DNA of 64,000 bases from JASHVB01 sp035523995. Its GTDB lineage: Bacteria; Pseudomonadota; Alphaproteobacteria; Acetobacterales; Acetobacteraceae. The DNA is taken from positions 1-64,000 of the forward strand of contig DATKPQ010000013.1 in assembly GCA_035523995.1 (NCBI GenBank). The letters are read 5' to 3'. Position 1 is the first letter of the stretch; each line of letters starts with the position of its first letter. A program made the position numbers and the translations under genes. The notes under the pieces were generated by a model. That model did not search any database, was not told where the DNA came from, and saw nothing but the letters and a program-made list of their open reading frames with translations. Of this stretch, positions 1-8,984 are shown piece by piece.

Positions 1-847
1 GCGTGACATAGCCTTCGTCGGCACGATGATCGACCAGCGACACGCCCGGCGCCTTCTTCAGCGCGGCGCGCGCCTGCTCGACCGAGATCGGCGCGGCGAA
101 CTCGACAGTCACCGCCTCGGCATGGCCGATGAAGACCGGCACGCGCACGCAGGTCGCGGTCACCTTGATCGACGGGTCGAGAATCTTCTTGGTCTCGACC
201 ATCATCTTCCATTCCTCCTTGGTCATCCCGTCCTCCATGAACTTGTCGATATGGGGAATGCAGTTGAATGCGATTTCCTTGGTGAACTGCTGCGGCGGCG
301 ATTGCTCGTGCACGAAGCTCGCCTTGGTGTGGTTGAACAGCTCGTCCATGCCTTCCTTGCCGGCGCCCGAGACCGACTGGTAGGTCGACACCACCACGCG
401 CTTCGCCGTGAAGCGGTCGTGCAGCGGCTTCAGCGCCACCACCAGCTGTGCCGTCGAGCAGTTCGGGTTGGCGACGATGCCGCGCCGGATCTTGGTCAGC
501 GCGTGCGCGTTCACCTCCGGCACCACCAGCGGCACGTCCGGCTCCATGCGGAACTGGCTGGTGTTGTCGATCACCACGCAGCCGGCCTCCGCCGCGCGGG
601 GTGCATGCACCGCGGAGATCGACGCACCCGGGGAGAACAGCCCGATGTCCCAGCCACCGAAATCGAACGTCTCCAGGTTCTTGACCTTGAGCACGGTCTT
701 GTCGCCGAAGGATACTTCCTGCCCGGCGGAGCGGCCGGAGGCGACTGCGGCCACTTCCGTTACCGGAAACTGCCGTTCGGCGAGCGTCTTCAGCATCTCC
801 CGCCCCACAGCTCCTGTGGCGCCGACGACCGCGACCCGGTAGCCCAT
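1..847 (-). CDS. asd: Aspartate-semialdehyde dehydrogenase, C-terminus cut by window edge
   Basis: NADP-dependent reduction of aspartyl-phosphate to aspartate semialdehyde, the branch point to lysine/diaminopimelate, threonine and methionine. The reverse-strand translation begins MGYRVAVVGATGAVG, a GxxGxxG-type dinucleotide-binding start, and carries the catalytic cysteine in ANPNCSTAQL. About 282 codons are visible and the reading frame runs off the left edge, so roughly the last 60 residues are missing. ATG at 845-847 is preceded by an AGGAGA ribosome-binding site. It is transcribed divergently from the FAH-fold hydratase. Identification rests on the NADP motif, the catalytic motif and continuous family resemblance. 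Confidence 0.96.
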   Translation of the reverse strand, partial: MGYRVAVVGATGAVGREMLKTLAERQFPVTEVAAVASGRSAGQEVSFGDKTVLKVKNLETFDFGGWDIGLFSPGASISAVHAPRAAEAGCVVIDNTSQFRMEPDVPLVVPEVNAHALTKIRRGIVANPNCSTAQLVVALKPLHDRFTAKRVVVSTYQSVSGAGKEGMDELFNHTKASFVHEQSPPQQFTKEIAFNCIPHIDKFMEDGMTKEEWKMMVETKKILDPSIKVTATCVRVPVFIGHAEAVTVEFAAPISVEQARAALKKAPGVSLVDHRADEGYVT

Positions 848-1008
848 GGTGGTGTCTCCTGCTGGATCGAATGCGCGACTTAGCGAGCACAACTGACGCG
901 AGCAAGCGGTGCGTTGCCATGGCCGGCATGCGCATCTGCTCCGGCTATGTCGCTGCGGCACGCGTGGTAATCTCGCGAGCAAATCCGTGGGGGGAGGAGA
1001 GCAAAGCC

Positions 1009-1767
1009 ATGGTGTTCGAAGAGCGAGCGGCGATCGAATCGTTCTGGCAGGCACGGCAGGCGGGAGAGTTCTTCCCGCAGGCGTGGTTCGATCGGCTGAC
1101 GATAGACCAGGCTTACCGCGTCCAGCTTGGGCTGATTGCCCGCCGTGTTGCGGCGGGTGAGCGCCAGATCGGGTGGAAAGTCGGCCTGACCGCCAAGCCG
1201 ATCCAGGAGCAATTCGGATTTCATGAGCCGGTGTTCGGCTGCGTGCTGGAGCAGGTGCCGTCGGGGCACGAGTTTCCGGCCGGTTCGCTGATCCAGCCGG
1301 GGTTTGAAAGCGAGCTTTGCCTGGTATTGGGGCGCGACCTGGCGCCTGGTGCCGATCTCGCCGCGGCGCGGGCGGCGGTGGGTGCGGTGCACCCGGCGTT
1401 GGAGATCATCGAAACGCGTGGTCCGTTCACTGCACAGATCGCGCTGGCACTGGCGGACAACGCGCAGCAGAAGACCTGCGTGCTGGGGGCGCCGGTTCCG
1501 TTGCCGGCGGCGCCGGAGGGGGTCGCTTGCACGGTGCGGATCAATGATGCGGTGGTCGCCACGGGCACGGGCGACGCTGTGCTGGGCAGTCCGCTGAACT
1601 CGGTGGTCTGGCTGGCGACGAAGCTGGCAGAGTACGGGAGAGCGTTGCGCGCGGGGGAGATGGTGATGACCGGTTCGTTCACCCGGCAATTCCCGATCGC
1701 ACCTGGCGACCGTATCCGGGTGGAGTTCACCGACGTTGGGGCGGTGGAGGCCGCGATGAGGGGGTGA
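1009..1767 (+). CDS. FAH-fold 2-keto-4-pentenoate hydratase family enzyme
   Basis: Member of the fumarylacetoacetase-fold hydratase/decarboxylase group (MhpD, DmpE, DmpH-like), which hydrates 2-oxo-4-enoates or decarboxylates 4-oxalocrotonate in meta-cleavage of aromatics. The metal-binding FESEL segment and the following EIIETR are visible; 252 residues fits the family. The open frame extends upstream to 871, but ATG at 1009 is chosen because GGGGAGGAG lies 9 bases before it and the protein MVFEERAAIESF then starts like its relatives. With LigJ, SDR and dioxygenase-like genes nearby it suggests aromatic-acid breakdown, but the exact substrate cannot be read from sequence. Confidence 0.88.
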   Translation: MVFEERAAIESFWQARQAGEFFPQAWFDRLTIDQAYRVQLGLIARRVAAGERQIGWKVGLTAKPIQEQFGFHEPVFGCVLEQVPSGHEFPAGSLIQPGFESELCLVLGRDLAPGADLAAARAAVGAVHPALEIIETRGPFTAQIALALADNAQQKTCVLGAPVPLPAAPEGVACTVRINDAVVATGTGDAVLGSPLNSVVWLATKLAEYGRALRAGEMVMTGSFTRQFPIAPGDRIRVEFTDVGAVEAAMRG

Positions 1768-1837
1768 GGTTTCGTTCCCGTAGCCCTGTCCCGCTGATCT
1801 GCTCCCGCTAACCCCGTCCCGCTACACCCGTTCGCAT

Positions 1838-1898
1838 CCCCTCCCCCTAACCTTGGTCCGCTTCGCGGCCCAAGCCTACGAGGGGAGGGGGGATTTTT
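1838..1898. terminator. Palindromic hairpin between convergent genes, U-tail on + strand
   Basis: CCCCTCCCC and GGGGAGGGG arms enclose a smaller hairpin (GGTCCGCTTCGCGGCC), followed by ATTTTT. It lies between the convergent hydratase and chemoreceptor genes and can act as an intrinsic terminator for the first. A close copy of the same block occurs at 6420-6470, so it is also a dispersed repeat. Confidence 0.65.
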
Positions 1899-1942
1899 CT
1901 GTCCTTCAGTAGCACTGCACTTACGCCGATCCGCTACCACGC

Positions 1943-4624
1943 TTACGCGGCTCGGGCCGCACCGGACAGCTGCGCGCCAATCGTTCGCGGATAGGCCTGC
2001 AAGAAGGCGTCCATGGCGTAGAGCACTCGCTTGGACGCATCGCGCATTGCCGCTGCCTCGCGCTGCGCCACCGCGATGTCGCCGACGGAAATTGCGACCA
2101 CCGCCCGCGTCGCGGTGTCGTGGACCTCGTGGTGCGGCTCGTGCAGATCTTTGAATGCCGGCAGCGCACGCGTTGCCGGATCGGCGACCCGGTCATACCA
2201 ACGGCCAAAGTGGCACTGATGCGCCGAGGACAAGCTGCTGAGCGGTTGCTTTTCTCCCGAGGCGACCGACTGCGAAACCTGATCGACGAATGCGGTGTGT
2301 TCGTCCCGGGCCCGCTTCACCAGTTCCGGAAGCGTTTGCAGGCTGACGCGGTCGACGTCATGGCTTTTGAGCCCGGTGCCGGCAAAGCCGATGCCGATGC
2401 CGGTCTTGGTCACGTAAACGACCTTGCCTTGAAGTCGTATCCCGAACCGCTCCAGCACCAGCTCGACGTCCTGCCCGTCCTGGTATTGCTCTGACGTTTC
2501 GCCAAAGCAGCCGGACTCGGAGATATCCTGCAAGACGATCATGTCGGGTTGCCCGCGATGCGTCAGCCTCGCCTCGGCCAGGCAGGGACGGCGGCGATCG
2601 CCGCGCCTCTCGGTGTCGCTGCTGGAGCTGCGGATCACCTGCAGCACAACATCGCGCAACGCGTTGACCGCATCGTTCAGGGCGACGGTCTCGTGCAGAA
2701 ACTGGCTGACCCGGGTCCCGGTATTCTCTGCCTCGGCCGAGACTTCGGCACTGCGCTGGCTCATACCGTCCGCCGCTGCGGCCGTTTCGCCGATGCTGCG
2801 TGCGATCTCGGTGGTGGCCGTGTCTTGCTCCTCCACCGCCGCGGCGATCGAATTTGCGATCGCGTCGATCTCACTGATGGTTTGTTCAATCCGCGTTACC
2901 GCACCGACCGATGCGGCGGTGGCGCTGCGCACCTCGGCGATATGCTGCGCAATCTCCTGCGTGGATCGCGCGGTCTGGTTCGCGAGCGCCTTCACTTCCG
3001 ACGCCACGACCGCGAATCCCTTGCCGGCATCGCCGGCGCGCGCTGCCTCGATCGTGGCATTCAGAGCGAGCAAATTCGTCTTTGCGGCGATCTCGCTGAT
3101 CATGTCGGCAACCGCGCCAATCCGCTCCACCTGGTGGTTCAGCGCTTCGATGGTCGCGCGTGCCTCGCTGCCGGCGGCGACGGCACGCCCCACCACCTGC
3201 GTCGATTGCGACACCTGGACCCCGATCTCGCGGATCGAGGAGCTCAATTCCTCCGCCGCGCTGGCGACCGTTTGTGCAGTGGCCAGCGCCTGTCCTGCCT
3301 GCCCTGCGGCATCGGCGGCCGCCATGCCGGTGCGCATGGAGGACGCACTCATTTGCTCGGCTGTCGCTGCCATCGCATCAGTGCGGTGCTGGATGTGCCC
3401 CACCGCGGTCAGGGTCTCGGCCTCGATCGTTTCGGCCATGCCGACCAGGGCGACGTGCTTGTCGCGCGCCGCTTGTTCCCGCTGCGCGGTCCGCTCGGCT
3501 TCCAGCCCGACGTGTTCGATGGCGTTCTGCCGGAACACCTCGACCGCCTTTGCCATGGCACCGATCTCGTCGGTGGCGTCGCGCGAGGGGATATCGACCT
3601 GGGTTTCGCCCGCCGCCAGCCGGCCCATCGCCGCCGTCATCCCCGCCACGGGACGAATCACGCTGCGCCCCACCAACCAGGCGATCAGCGCGCCGACCAG
3701 CAGCGCGGTCCCGGCGATGATCTTCTGCAAGCCGACGGTACTGGATATCACGCGTCCGGTTGCAGTCTTTTCGCTGGCGAAGTCGCGTCCCAGGGACCCG
3801 GCGGCATCCAGGGCCGCAGCCATCTGGCTGCGCACCAAGGGCTGCATCTTGCTTTCGAACAAGGCGTCGCTTTTCTGCAAGGTTCCGGACAAGGCCGCGA
3901 AGCCGGTGGAAAAGTCCGCGACCGACGATTTGAGTGCCGTGGTCAGGTGGCGGACGTCATCCGGGAGCTGACTCTGCGCCAGCTTGTCCAGGGCTGCGGC
4001 CGTCGCGGCTGCATCGGTCTTGAACGCCGAGGCAGCCGCGTCATCGCGCGTGGCGACAAAGCGCCAGTTGTCGGTCTGGACCGCATCGATCGCGGACTGC
4101 ACATCCCTTGCCGCGGCCGCGATATCGGCATTGCCGGTTTCTACGGCCGCTGCGACCAGCCGGCCGGCGTCGGCCGCCATGCGGGCGCCGTTGCCGGCGA
4201 GCGTGAAGCGGTCCGTCGCGGCCTGCCGGCTTAGCCCGCTGAGTTCCCCCGCCAGCGCATGGCAGTTGGCGCAGCCATTCAGCATTGTCTGATAGGTGGC
4301 GCGTTCCTGGTCCGAACGGGATGCGTTGCTGGCGGCCTGCAACATGGCGATCATCTGCTGCGATTCCTGGGCGTCTGCCGGCTCCAGCTTCGCCTGCGCT
4401 TCGGAATAGCGCAGCGCCAGCGAGGCAGACCGCATGACTTCCATCAGGCGCGCGAGGTTCAGATCGCGGATGTTGGCATCGGAGAGGCTGCCCATGCGGC
4501 CGACCTGCCGATCGATCGTTGTGAGTTCCCGGATGCCCTGTCCGGCCAGCGCGAGGCCGAGCGCGACCAGGATACCCATCCCGCCATAGATGCGGGCGCG
4601 GATGCTGAGCCGGATGGGGGGCAT
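1943..4624 (-). CDS. Methyl-accepting chemotaxis protein with CXXCH sensor, PilZ and CZB domains
   Basis: 893-residue chemoreceptor. TM1 about 12-31; extracytoplasmic region 32-300 containing C118-A-N-C121-H122, a c-type haem attachment motif; TM2 about 302-319; HAMP about 320-375; MCP signalling domain about 400-660 with the conserved hairpin tip around KTNLLALNATIEAARAG (515-531). A PilZ-like domain follows (about 672-765; RxxxR at 673-677 and DISESG at 700-705), then a CZB domain (about 772-880) with candidate zinc ligands H776, C804, H831/H832 and H835. PilZ domains bind c-di-GMP and CZB domains bind zinc and are linked to HOCl/redox sensing; haem binding here is inference. ATG at 4624 opens a membrane-anchored N-terminus. 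No che genes are nearby, so it is an orphan receptor. Confidence 0.94.
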   Translation of the reverse strand: MPPIRLSIRARIYGGMGILVALGLALAGQGIRELTTIDRQVGRMGSLSDANIRDLNLARLMEVMRSASLALRYSEAQAKLEPADAQESQQMIAMLQAASNASRSDQERATYQTMLNGCANCHALAGELSGLSRQAATDRFTLAGNGARMAADAGRLVAAAVETGNADIAAAARDVQSAIDAVQTDNWRFVATRDDAAASAFKTDAAATAAALDKLAQSQLPDDVRHLTTALKSSVADFSTGFAALSGTLQKSDALFESKMQPLVRSQMAAALDAAGSLGRDFASEKTATGRVISSTVGLQKIIAGTALLVGALIAWLVGRSVIRPVAGMTAAMGRLAAGETQVDIPSRDATDEIGAMAKAVEVFRQNAIEHVGLEAERTAQREQAARDKHVALVGMAETIEAETLTAVGHIQHRTDAMAATAEQMSASSMRTGMAAADAAGQAGQALATAQTVASAAEELSSSIREIGVQVSQSTQVVGRAVAAGSEARATIEALNHQVERIGAVADMISEIAAKTNLLALNATIEAARAGDAGKGFAVVASEVKALANQTARSTQEIAQHIAEVRSATAASVGAVTRIEQTISEIDAIANSIAAAVEEQDTATTEIARSIGETAAAADGMSQRSAEVSAEAENTGTRVSQFLHETVALNDAVNALRDVVLQVIRSSSSDTERRGDRRRPCLAEARLTHRGQPDMIVLQDISESGCFGETSEQYQDGQDVELVLERFGIRLQGKVVYVTKTGIGIGFAGTGLKSHDVDRVSLQTLPELVKRARDEHTAFVDQVSQSVASGEKQPLSSLSSAHQCHFGRWYDRVADPATRALPAFKDLHEPHHEVHDTATRAVVAISVGDIAVAQREAAAMRDASKRVLYAMDAFLQAYPRTIGAQLSGAARAA

Positions 4625-4877
4625 GTCAGCGGTTCTCCGAGGACGAGTCCGTTATTGCGGGGCAGGGTGCAGGTTCGTTCCGGGCTTGCTTAGCCGGGTC
4701 ATATTAAGATTCCCTGAACCGCTGTTCGCGCTGGAGGTATGAAGGCGGCAGGGCCGGCGCGTGGGGTTCGCTGCTTCGTTTCGGTTGCGGTGTGTCGCCG
4801 CTGTCGGACGGGCTGCCGGCAGCCGGTGCTGCGCCTCGATTCATCTTTGGTTAACGTGCGTCTGTTAGGCTGCGGCG

Positions 4878-6260
4878 ATGAACGCGACCGTGGCAACCGC
4901 CCTTCAAGCAGCCCGCCGTCTTGCCGCCAGCGGCGACGATGAGGCGGCGAAGCAGTGCTATCTGGATGTGCTGCGGCGCGATCCCGACAACGCTGTTGCC
5001 TTGGTCGAAATCGCTGTGCTGGCGGAAACCAGCGGCCACCGCTCCGCGGCGCGCAGTGCGTACCGGCGTGCCATCCGCTCCGACCCCGCGAATGCGGCCG
5101 CCCAGGCGGGCTTGGGTACTCTGGCGCTGCGGGACGACGACCTGGCGGCCGCGCGGCAGCACTACCAGGCAGCGTTGGCCGCCGATCCGGGATTTGCGCC
5201 GGCACAACAGGGGTTGGCGCGGGTGCTGACGGCGCTTGGCGATCCGTCTGCCGAGGCGCACTGGCAGGCAGGATTCACTGGCCACGCGGTGGTGCCGCAA
5301 CGCTATCGCGGTGAGGGCGAAGGGATCCCGTTGCTGCTGCTGGTCGCGGCGCGAGGGGGGAATATTCCGACGCGTTACTGGATCGACGGCACCGTGTTTG
5401 CCGTCACCGCGGTGTTCGCCGATTACCATGACCCTGCCGATCCGCTGCCGTGCCATGCACTGACGGTGAATGCGATCGGCGATGCCGATCTGTGCGCGAC
5501 CGCGTTGGCCAAGGCCGAGCGCCTGGTGGCGGATGATCGGGCACCGCTGATCAACCATCCCGGCCGGGTGCGGCTGACCGGACGGTTGGATAACGCCCGG
5601 CGGCTTGACGGCGTGCCGGGCGTCGTCACGCCGCGTGTCGTGCCGCTGACGCGATCCACCGATCCGGCCGAGATTGGACTGCCATTCCCTGTGTTGCTGC
5701 GCGCGCCCGGGTTTCACACGGGCCAGCACTTCCTGCGGGTGGGCACACAAGAGGCACTGGCTGCCGCCGCCGCAGCCATGCCGGGGGATGATTTGCTGGC
5801 GATCGAGTATCTGGATGCCCGCGGGGCCGACGGGTTGGCACGCAAGTACCGCGTGATGTTCATCGACGGGACGGCCTATCCACTGCACCTGGCGATCAGT
5901 CGCGACTGGAAGGTGCACTATTTCACCGCCGGCATGGCCGGGCGTGCGGCGTTGCGCGAAGAGGAGCGCCGGTTCCTGGAGGACATGCCGGGGGTGCTTG
6001 GTGGGCGTGCGATGGAGGCGCTGGCGGGCATTCAGGCGACGCTCGGCCTGGCGTATGCGGGCGTCGATTTTGGCCTTGCGGCGGACGGTTCATTGCTGTT
6101 GTTCGAGGCCAACGCGACCATGGTGATCAACCCGCCGGATCCTGACGCCGTCTGGGATTACCGTCGGCCGGCGGTCGATGCTGCTGTTGGCGCCGCTCGC
6201 ACGATGCTGACGCGGTACGCGTCGATGGGAGCCATGGCGAGAGCTGCCTGCCGTTGTTAG
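4878..6260 (+). CDS. TPR-repeat protein with C-terminal ATP-grasp-like domain
   Basis: 460 residues. The first ~120 residues are tandem tetratricopeptide repeats (the DPDNAVALVEIA, DPANAAAQAGLG and DPGFAPAQQGLA pattern). The rest resembles a RimK/ATP-grasp carboxylate-amine ligase. Visible hallmarks are a lysine-containing substrate-side segment (RKYRVMFIDG) and the late nucleotide/metal segment VDFGLAADGSLLLFEANA, ending in an asparagine typical of ATP-grasp active sites. No signal peptide. It stands alone, between the chemoreceptor (divergent) and a repeat-rich gap. Substrate is unknown; related proteins are usually annotated as tetratricopeptide repeat proteins, and a peptide- or natural-product-ligase role is only inference. 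Confidence 0.85.
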   Translation: MNATVATALQAARRLAASGDDEAAKQCYLDVLRRDPDNAVALVEIAVLAETSGHRSAARSAYRRAIRSDPANAAAQAGLGTLALRDDDLAAARQHYQAALAADPGFAPAQQGLARVLTALGDPSAEAHWQAGFTGHAVVPQRYRGEGEGIPLLLLVAARGGNIPTRYWIDGTVFAVTAVFADYHDPADPLPCHALTVNAIGDADLCATALAKAERLVADDRAPLINHPGRVRLTGRLDNARRLDGVPGVVTPRVVPLTRSTDPAEIGLPFPVLLRAPGFHTGQHFLRVGTQEALAAAAAAMPGDDLLAIEYLDARGADGLARKYRVMFIDGTAYPLHLAISRDWKVHYFTAGMAGRAALREEERRFLEDMPGVLGGRAMEALAGIQATLGLAYAGVDFGLAADGSLLLFEANATMVINPPDPDAVWDYRRPAVDAAVGAARTMLTRYASMGAMARAACRC

Positions 6261-6290
6261 TTTCGCGATTCGAGCGGGTCGTGCCCGCTG

Positions 6291-6396
6291 TCATTGCGAA
6301 GTTGATCACGGTTGTTTCTTGTCAGCGAAGCAATCTCCGCGGAGTGAAGGTGCGATCGCATGCCTGGATCGCTTCGCTTCGCGCGCAATGACGTAT
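6291..6396. repeat. Dispersed palindromic repeat, TCATTGCGA...CGCAATGAC family
   Basis: Begins GTCATTGCGAAG and ends GCGCGCAATGACG with internal GAAGCAATC and GATCGCTTCGC, an imperfect palindrome. Related blocks occur at 32155-32277 and, partially, at 6525-6545 and 12385-12425. Together with the adjacent CCCCTCCCC/GGGGAGGGG repeat at 6420-6470 it fills the 309-base gap between the ATP-grasp protein gene and ligJ, where I see no gene. Confidence 0.7.
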
Positions 6397-6569
6397 GACG
6401 CGAAACACGCGATCTCGACCCCTCCCCCTGACCTTGGTCCGCTTCGCGGCCCCCCACAAGGGGAGGGGAACCCTTCCGCCGTGTCATCCAGTCGCGGGCC
6501 GGCCGGGCCGGCCGGTAGTCAACCCGCAATGACATGTGAAGCGGTCACCATCTCTCAAGATCGCAACAG

Positions 6570-7583
6570 CTAGGACAGCGCTAACCGCGATGACAGAAGC
6601 GGATAGACACGCCGCGCGTTGCCTTCGTAGATCTTCTGTTTGTCCGGTGGCGACAGCGGCAATTGTTCGATGTAGCGCTTGGTGTCGTCGAAGGCGTGAC
6701 CGGTTTCCGGATCGATGCCGCGGACGGCGCCGATCATCTCCGACGCAAACAGGATGTTCTCTGCGGGGATGACTTTTGCCAGCAACTCCTGCCCGGGCAG
6801 GTGGTACACACAGGTATCGAAAAACACATTGTGCAGCAGCAGCTCCGGCAGCGGCGGCAGCTTCATGTCCTGCGCCAGGCCGCGGAACCGCCCCCAATGA
6901 TACGGTACTGCTCCACCGCCGTGCGGAATGATGAATTTCAAAGTGGGAAAATTTTTGAACAGATCGGAGGTCATGCACTGGTTGAAGGCGGCGGTGTCGC
7001 CGTTGAGGTAGTGGGAGCCGGTGGTGTGGAAGGCGGGATTGCATGCCTGGCTGACATGGATCATCGCCGGCGCATCGAGTTCCACCATCTTTTCGTACAG
7101 CGGATACCAGTATCGGTCGCCGAGCGGCGGATCCTGCCAGTAGCCGCCCGACGGATCGGGATTCAAATTGCAGCCGACGAAGCCGTACTCGTTCACGCAG
7201 CGCTCCAGCTCGGCGATGCAGTTCTTCGGCGACACGCCGGCGCTCTGCGGCAGCATGCAGACGCCGATGAAATTGCGCGGGAACAGGGTGCAGACGCGGT
7301 GGATGAGTTCGTTGCAGGCGGTGGCCCAGGCCTCGCTGGTGGACGCATCGCCGAGATGATGGCCCATGCCTGCTGCGCGCGGGGAAAAAATCGTCACGTC
7401 GGTGCCGCGTTCCTGTTGCAGCTTCAACTGACCGTTGACGATGCTGGCGCGGATTTCGTCATCCGTGATCGCTGGACGCGGCGGGGCTGCGCGCCCTTCC
7501 TTGTGCGCGGCAATCTGCTCCTGGCGCCATGCCTCGTGCTGGCGCGGCGAGGTTGTGTAATGGCCGTGGCAATCAATGATCAT
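6570..7583 (-). CDS. ligJ: 4-oxalomesaconate hydratase (LigJ-type amidohydrolase)
   Basis: Hydrates 4-oxalomesaconate to 4-carboxy-4-hydroxy-2-oxoadipate in gallate/protocatechuate 4,5-cleavage. The protein starts MIIDCHGHYTT with the metal-binding HxH of amidohydrolases. It shares long stretches with sphingomonad LigJ as I recall them: AICNEL-type helix, INLNPDPSGG-type loop, PAMIHVS, FIIPHGGGAVPYHWGRFRGLAQ, NVFFDTCVYH, LFASEMIGAVRGIDP. 337 residues matches LigJ length. It lies 15 bases downstream of the SDR gene on the same strand, so the two are probably co-transcribed. No ring-cleavage dioxygenase of this pathway (LigAB) is in the window. Confidence 0.93.
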   Translation of the reverse strand: MIIDCHGHYTTSPRQHEAWRQEQIAAHKEGRAAPPRPAITDDEIRASIVNGQLKLQQERGTDVTIFSPRAAGMGHHLGDASTSEAWATACNELIHRVCTLFPRNFIGVCMLPQSAGVSPKNCIAELERCVNEYGFVGCNLNPDPSGGYWQDPPLGDRYWYPLYEKMVELDAPAMIHVSQACNPAFHTTGSHYLNGDTAAFNQCMTSDLFKNFPTLKFIIPHGGGAVPYHWGRFRGLAQDMKLPPLPELLLHNVFFDTCVYHLPGQELLAKVIPAENILFASEMIGAVRGIDPETGHAFDDTKRYIEQLPLSPPDKQKIYEGNARRVYPLLSSRLALS

Positions 7584-7598
7584 AACGCGTTTCCTCCG

Positions 7599-8378
7599 TC
7601 ATTCCGGGATCAGCCCACCGTCCACATTGTAGCTCTGCCCGGTGATGTTGCGCGCACCCGGCGAGGCGAGGAAGACCGCCATCGCGGCAATGTCTTCCGG
7701 GTCGTTGACGCGTTGCAGCGGGATGGCGGCGGCGCGGCGGCGTTCCATCTCTTGCATGGTCACGCCTTCCTGCGTCGCGCGCACGCGCAGATTGTCCTCC
7801 GACAACGCGCTGCGCGTCACGCCGGGGCAGATCGCATTCACGTTGATGTTGTGGCGCGCGAGCTGCTGGGCCGCGGTGCGGGTCAGGCTGATGACCGCGC
7901 CCTTGCTGGCGGCGTAGGCAGCGTTGGATGTGCCGGCATATCCCTTGCCGGCAATGGAGGCGATGTTGATGATGCGGCCGCTGGTCCGCAGGATCATCTC
8001 GCGTGCGACGCGTTGCAGGCAGAAGAACACGCCCTTGGCATTAACGCGGTGGATGCGGTCCCAGTCTTGCTCGGTCAGGTCCATGATGTCGGCTCGGCGG
8101 GTGACGCCGGCGTTGTTCACCAGGATGTCGATACGGCCGAAGGTTTCCATGGCCTGGCGCACCAAGCGGTCGATCTGGGCGAGGTCGCCGACATCGATGG
8201 CGAGGCCGAGCGTGCGGCCCTGGAACGCGGCCGCCGCATCGGCTGCTGATACGGCGTTCGGGCCGTTGATGTCGGCTGCGACGACGTGCGCGCCGGCTTC
8301 GGCCAGCGCCAGGGCGCAGGCGCGGCCGATGCCCTGGCCCGCGCCGGTCACGATGGCGACCTGGTCTTGCAGGATCAT
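7599..8378 (-). CDS. Short-chain dehydrogenase/reductase (SDR)
   Basis: Classical NAD(P)-dependent oxidoreductase of 259 residues: GAGQGIG cofactor loop, NNAGV, catalytic Ser in NIASIAG and YAASK with the Tyr/Lys pair, closing with the usual GQSYNVDGGLIPE tail. The open frame continues upstream to 8558, but ATG at 8376-8378 is preceded by GGGAGGGAG and gives MILQDQVAIVTGAG, the normal SDR start. Upstream lies the decayed repeat zone. Together with ligJ it forms a two-gene unit, possibly oxidising an alcohol intermediate of the same catabolic route; the substrate is not deducible. Confidence 0.93.
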   Translation of the reverse strand: MILQDQVAIVTGAGQGIGRACALALAEAGAHVVAADINGPNAVSAADAAAAFQGRTLGLAIDVGDLAQIDRLVRQAMETFGRIDILVNNAGVTRRADIMDLTEQDWDRIHRVNAKGVFFCLQRVAREMILRTSGRIINIASIAGKGYAGTSNAAYAASKGAVISLTRTAAQQLARHNINVNAICPGVTRSALSEDNLRVRATQEGVTMQEMERRRAAAIPLQRVNDPEDIAAMAVFLASPGARNITGQSYNVDGGLIPE

Positions 8379-8537
8379 GACGACTCCCTCCCGTCGGTGG
8401 GGGTGAGTACGGACCGGGCGAGGCGGGGCGTCAACCTTTTGGCGGCATGGCAGCGGTTTCGCCTCCCTGCGCCGTTGGTTGGATCGCACCCGGTCAACCG
8501 ATTGCCCACAGCGCCCTGATGGTTCGAACAGAGCGCC

Positions 8538-8639
8538 ATGCAGGAACGCCATCGCCAATCTCTGTCCCCGGTCGTATCGCTCGATCTGGACGGCACATTG
8601 CGGCGAAGCGCCTCGCGCACCACCTCGCTGGCGTTTTGA
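8538..8639 (+). pseudogene. 5' fragment of a HAD phosphatase gene, duplicate of the gene at 11183
   Basis: Bases 8476-8600 match 11121-11245 closely, including the start codon and the first HAD motif (DLDGTL). After that the copy diverges and stops at 8639, leaving about 33 codons of which only about 21 are homologous. The downstream repeat of the intact locus (12001-12221) is also duplicated here at 8687-8905, so the segment is an internally deleted copy of the intact HAD locus. Confidence 0.85.
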
Positions 8640-8681
8640 TGGCGGCCGGAACGGACCTCAGCCGATCGCCTGGCGCGCGTG
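8604..8681 (-). pseudogene. ParD/CopG-like antitoxin fragment
   Basis: The reverse strand reads ARRSAEVRSGRHQNASEVVREALRR, split here as ARRSAEVRSG then RHQNASEVVREALRR, the typical C-half of the ribbon-helix-helix domain of ParD antitoxins. No start region, remaining C-terminus or ParE toxin is present. It occupies the space where the duplicated HAD gene body was lost. Confidence 0.6.
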
Positions 8682-8705
8682 CGGCTCCGCATCAACCGGG
8701 GTGCT

Positions 8706-8875
8706 GTTTCGTGGCTTCGTGGCTTCGTGGTTTTTGAAGATTGGAAGAGCGGTGGTTGACGGCGGATGAATGGGGTGTAGGCAGGCGCGGGCTGCGTCCC
8801 TTGCTTATCGGGTTCTGCCGCGTTGTGTGGGCGGCCACGGCTTTTATAAAACACGAAGGCACGAAGCCACGAAGG
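8706..8875. repeat. MITE-like palindromic element, copy 1 (CTTCGTGGCTTCGTGG family)
   Basis: Left arm CGTGGCTTCGTGGTTTTT and right arm AAAACACGAAGGCACGAAG are inverted relative to each other and enclose ~110 bases. The second copy is at 12022-12188. No transposase is present, so at most it is a non-autonomous element. The surrounding 8379-8984 interval otherwise holds only gene fragments. Confidence 0.75.
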
Positions 8876-8984
8876 CATTGGCCGATACGTGCGGGGCCGT
8901 GATTGACTGGCTTGCTTGACGTTGTGCTGCTGCTGCGAGGGTCCGGTGCAGTCCGGCGTGTTGCTCTGGTCCCGCTGACTGCGG

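Noticed and set aside
2549..4234. 561-codon plus-strand frame antisense to the chemoreceptor
   Set aside because: Composition is the mirror of the MCP coding strand, with no family motifs; the minus strand carries an unambiguous chemoreceptor.
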